Part shown: piece by piece, positions 53,007 to 54,968 of the stretch | Numbering within the stretch: the first letter of the stretch is position 1 | Layout: each line of letters begins with the position of its first letter | Source: an uncultured Siphonobacter sp. | Lineage (GTDB): Bacteria; Bacteroidota; Bacteroidia; Cytophagales; Spirosomataceae | Direction: 5' to 3' | Length of the DNA stretch: 54,968 nt | Assembly: GCA_913774715.1 (NCBI GenBank) | Contig: CAJYHS010000026.1 | Coordinates: 1-54,968 of the forward strand | The notes under the pieces: model-generated | What the model was told of the DNA's origin: nothing | What the model saw: the letters and a program-made list of their open reading frames with translations, nothing else | Databases searched by the model: none | Program-made: the position numbers and the translations under genes

Positions 53007-54968
53007 TTAAAGGTTTGATTTTGCGGCTACGGCGGCCACCCGGTCCATGGCTCCGTACAGATCATGTACCGAGATGGCAGGCTTGGAGGCAATGACTCCC
53101 AACATGTTGTTGGCGTAGTCGTTTTGCCCGATCATGGTTGAAAGCTTATCAATGACGGCATCCAGTTTGGCTACGGTTTCGGCCGTGGCATCGGCAATAT
53201 CCTGCTGAAGCTGAGTACCCTGCTGAATCTGAGCGTTGGTCGAACTCATGTCCATATCCATATCCCCGCCGTATTCGGTATCTATGCCAGCCATGGCCGC
53301 CGCCGATTCGGCTTCTGCTTCCGCCTGCATCTGCTCGGCTTCCGCCATCGCCGCATTGGCCGCGGCTTCGGCTTCTCGTTTCTTCTTTTTCGAGCCCAGG
53401 ATATACATTCCCTTCTCGAAATAGTCGGTTTCACGAACGCCCATCACCCCACCCCGACGAAGGGAAACAGGCTTCCCGTTCTGGTGCAGGGAACTATGCA
53501 AGAGCCGGTCAATGATCGGGCCGTTGTTCTTATAAGTCTCTCTGGATAAGATCATGAAGGGCTCCCCGCCTTCCATTTCGCCAATCTCCTGCTGAGTCGA
53601 ACGGTCCACCAGGGCAATGCCGGAATCTCCGTATCTGGCTCCGTGACGCGGTCCCGCCGGTACGCCGCCGTTGGAATGGTACCCCTTGCGGGCTTCGAAT
53701 TTTTGACGGGCAATATTGGCCACCTGAAGGCCCGTTGCTACGGCCGTGGTGGCCGCCATCACCAGGTTGATCGGGAAGAAACCCGACGCCAGAGCTTTAA
53801 TGAAGGCCAGACCACCGGCCACCAGGGCATTCGCCATCTGTAGCTTTTTGTCCCGTTCAAAGGCTTTTTTCTTTTCGGCCAGCTCTCTTTCCTTGTAATC
53901 GTTGTTGATTTTCTCAACCCCCTTTTCGTACTGCTCCTTGCTGATCTTGCCCGAATCGTACTGCTTTTTCCAGGAATCCAGCTGCTCGGTTTTCTCTTTC
54001 TCAATTTTCTTCAGCTGACTCTCCAGATACTTCTGATTCATCTGCTGAAGTTTGTCAATGGCCATTTGAGCCACCTGACCTACCTGCTCGGAAGCTTTGG
54101 AAAAAGCCTGAAAACGCTCGGAATTGAATACGGAATCGGCCCTGGTTTTTTGACCCAGAAAGGTGAAGAAGGTATTGAAATCACCCGTCATCAGGCCTTT
54201 CATGGCCTCCCCAAAGTTCACATGGTCGGCGTTCCGCGTAGCCAGGTGCGTTTTCTCATCCCGGATTTTGTTGTTGATGAACGAGAAAAAGCCCTGGTAA
54301 TCCCCCTCTCCCAGTTTATTGAGGTTATCAAAAAACTCCTGATTGTTCTTCTGCCGGGCGGCATTCGCCTGATCCTGAAGTTGAGACTTGTCATTCTGGA
54401 ATTTGGCATCCGCCAGAGCCAGCGAGTTTTTCAGCCGGTCGTCAATGGATTTTTCGGCTTTGGCCCGTTCGTCGGCATCCATAATGGATTCCCGGATCCG
54501 GTTCTTTTCGGCCTGAGCTTCCCACTCCAGCTTCTTTTTCTTCTCCTCTATCTCCAGCTTCATCAGCCGAAGTTTGGCGTCAAACTGAGCCTGAAAATTA
54601 TTCGTGGTCAGTTCCAGCGAAAGTTTGGCGGCTTCTACTTCAATCTGAAACTGAGCATCAAAAGCAACCTTATCCGCCTTCAGTTTCTTCTCCCGGGCAT
54701 CGGCTTCTTTCTTCAGCTTTTCAGCCCGGTCTTTGTCTTCTTTGGCTTTGGCATCGTCCCGGATCGCCTGAATTTCTACCTCCAGGTTGTCTTCAATCTT
54801 TTTGATGATAGCCGCCTGCTTTTCCTTATCCTGAACCACCCGCTGAGCTTCGGCAATTTCGGCGTTGGCGAAGGCCTGAGCCTTTTTAATCTTCCGGGTA
54901 AACTCCGTTTCCAGCCAGCGTTCCGAAAGCTGCTCTTCTTTCTTCCGGGCATCGTCCCGAATTTTAGC
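53007..54968 (-). CDS. Tape-measure-like phage tail protein (5' end outside window)
   Basis: The frame is open to the right edge, so the start lies outside the window; the 654 residues seen are its C-terminal part. A GTG at 54839 can be read as a start but the frame continues upstream without stop. The protein is a long charged coiled coil (AEKLKKEADAREKKLKADKV and similar), then a hydrophobic stretch (ALVAGGLAFIKALASGFFPI), then GGVPAGPRHGARYGDSGIA and MEGGEPFMILSRE, the GG/GGE pattern typical of tape-measure C-termini. It would set tail length in a siphovirus-type tail. It fits an integrated phage. Confidence 0.75.
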   Translation of the reverse strand, partial: AKIRDDARKKEEQLSERWLETEFTRKIKKAQAFANAEIAEAQRVVQDKEKQAAIIKKIEDNLEVEIQAIRDDAKAKEDKDRAEKLKKEADAREKKLKADKVAFDAQFQIEVEAAKLSLELTTNNFQAQFDAKLRLMKLEIEEKKKKLEWEAQAEKNRIRESIMDADERAKAEKSIDDRLKNSLALADAKFQNDKSQLQDQANAARQKNNQEFFDNLNKLGEGDYQGFFSFINNKIRDEKTHLATRNADHVNFGEAMKGLMTGDFNTFFTFLGQKTRADSVFNSERFQAFSKASEQVGQVAQMAIDKLQQMNQKYLESQLKKIEKEKTEQLDSWKKQYDSGKISKEQYEKGVEKINNDYKERELAEKKKAFERDKKLQMANALVAGGLAFIKALASGFFPINLVMAATTAVATGLQVANIARQKFEARKGYHSNGGVPAGPRHGARYGDSGIALVDRSTQQEIGEMEGGEPFMILSRETYKNNGPIIDRLLHSSLHQNGKPVSLRRGGVMGVRETDYFEKGMYILGSKKKKREAEAAANAAMAEAEQMQAEAEAESAAAMAGIDTEYGGDMDMDMSSTNAQIQQGTQLQQDIADATAETVAKLDAVIDKLSTMIGQNDYANNMLGVIASKPAISVHDLYGAMDRVAAVAAKSNL

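Overview
The window is about 55 kb of chromosome from a member of the Bacteroidota, most likely order Cytophagales. Support: two Oar-type TonB-dependent receptors with a carboxypeptidase-regulatory-like N-terminus, LytS/LytTR two-component signalling, a DUF2007-cdsA gene pair, an RND efflux operon starting with tolC, a promoter matching the Bacteroidota consensus (TTG, then TAnnTTTG), almost no Shine-Dalgarno sequences, and a DAC-domain protein of a type I associate with this phylum. The genus cannot be fixed from the sequence alone.

Layout, left to right. 1-510: end of an exported or surface protein. 590-6490 (minus): tripartite RND efflux operon (tolC, pump, adaptor). 6764-7912: cysteine desulfurase. 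8543-15418: two tandem Oar-like TonB-dependent receptors. 15613-18514 (minus): GalM-like epimerase, LytTR response regulator and LytS-like kinase. 18914-21016 (minus): cdsA, a DUF2007 gene and a CPBP membrane protease. 21110-24542: dusB, an EamA transporter, pyrH and frr. 24681-25277: TetR regulator. 25428-32151: a probable cell-envelope glycosylation cluster: degenerate acyl-carrier-like protein, two GT39 membrane glycosyltransferases, NAD-dependent epimerase, polyprenyl-phosphate GT2 and a flippase-like membrane protein. 32271-39262: Ppx/GppA phosphatase, OsmC, a lipoprotein, a polyprenyl synthetase, alpha/beta hydrolase, RsmI-like methylase, metallo-beta-lactamase-fold hydrolase and phosphatidylserine synthase. 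39477-44345: CoA-binding protein, HNH endonuclease, A-type Fe-S carrier homologue, membrane-anchored protein, metF and hflX.

The accessory part begins at the tRNA-Arg(CCT) gene (44406). It holds a 580-residue protein with a diverged diadenylate-cyclase domain, a 51-codon ORF, a PQQ-dependent sugar dehydrogenase and tRNA-Thr(CGT). The tRNA-Thr 3' end is followed by an imperfect tandem copy of itself, then by a tyrosine recombinase and an element running off the right edge: an AT-rich beta-helix membrane protein, a putative phage structural protein and a tape-measure-like protein. This looks like a prophage or phage-derived island integrated at tRNA-Thr, with one cargo gene of foreign composition beside the integrase.

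Intergenic DNA is rich in perfect hairpins. Most are terminators, many bidirectional between convergent genes. A second class is built from short G/T-rich words (GGGTTTTGAG-like) as inverted repeats and does not look like terminators. The best leads for new biology are the DAC-domain protein (44577-46319), the AT-rich beta-helix cargo protein (49744-51528) with its att-like duplication, and the serine-less acyl-carrier-like protein at the head of the glycosylation cluster.
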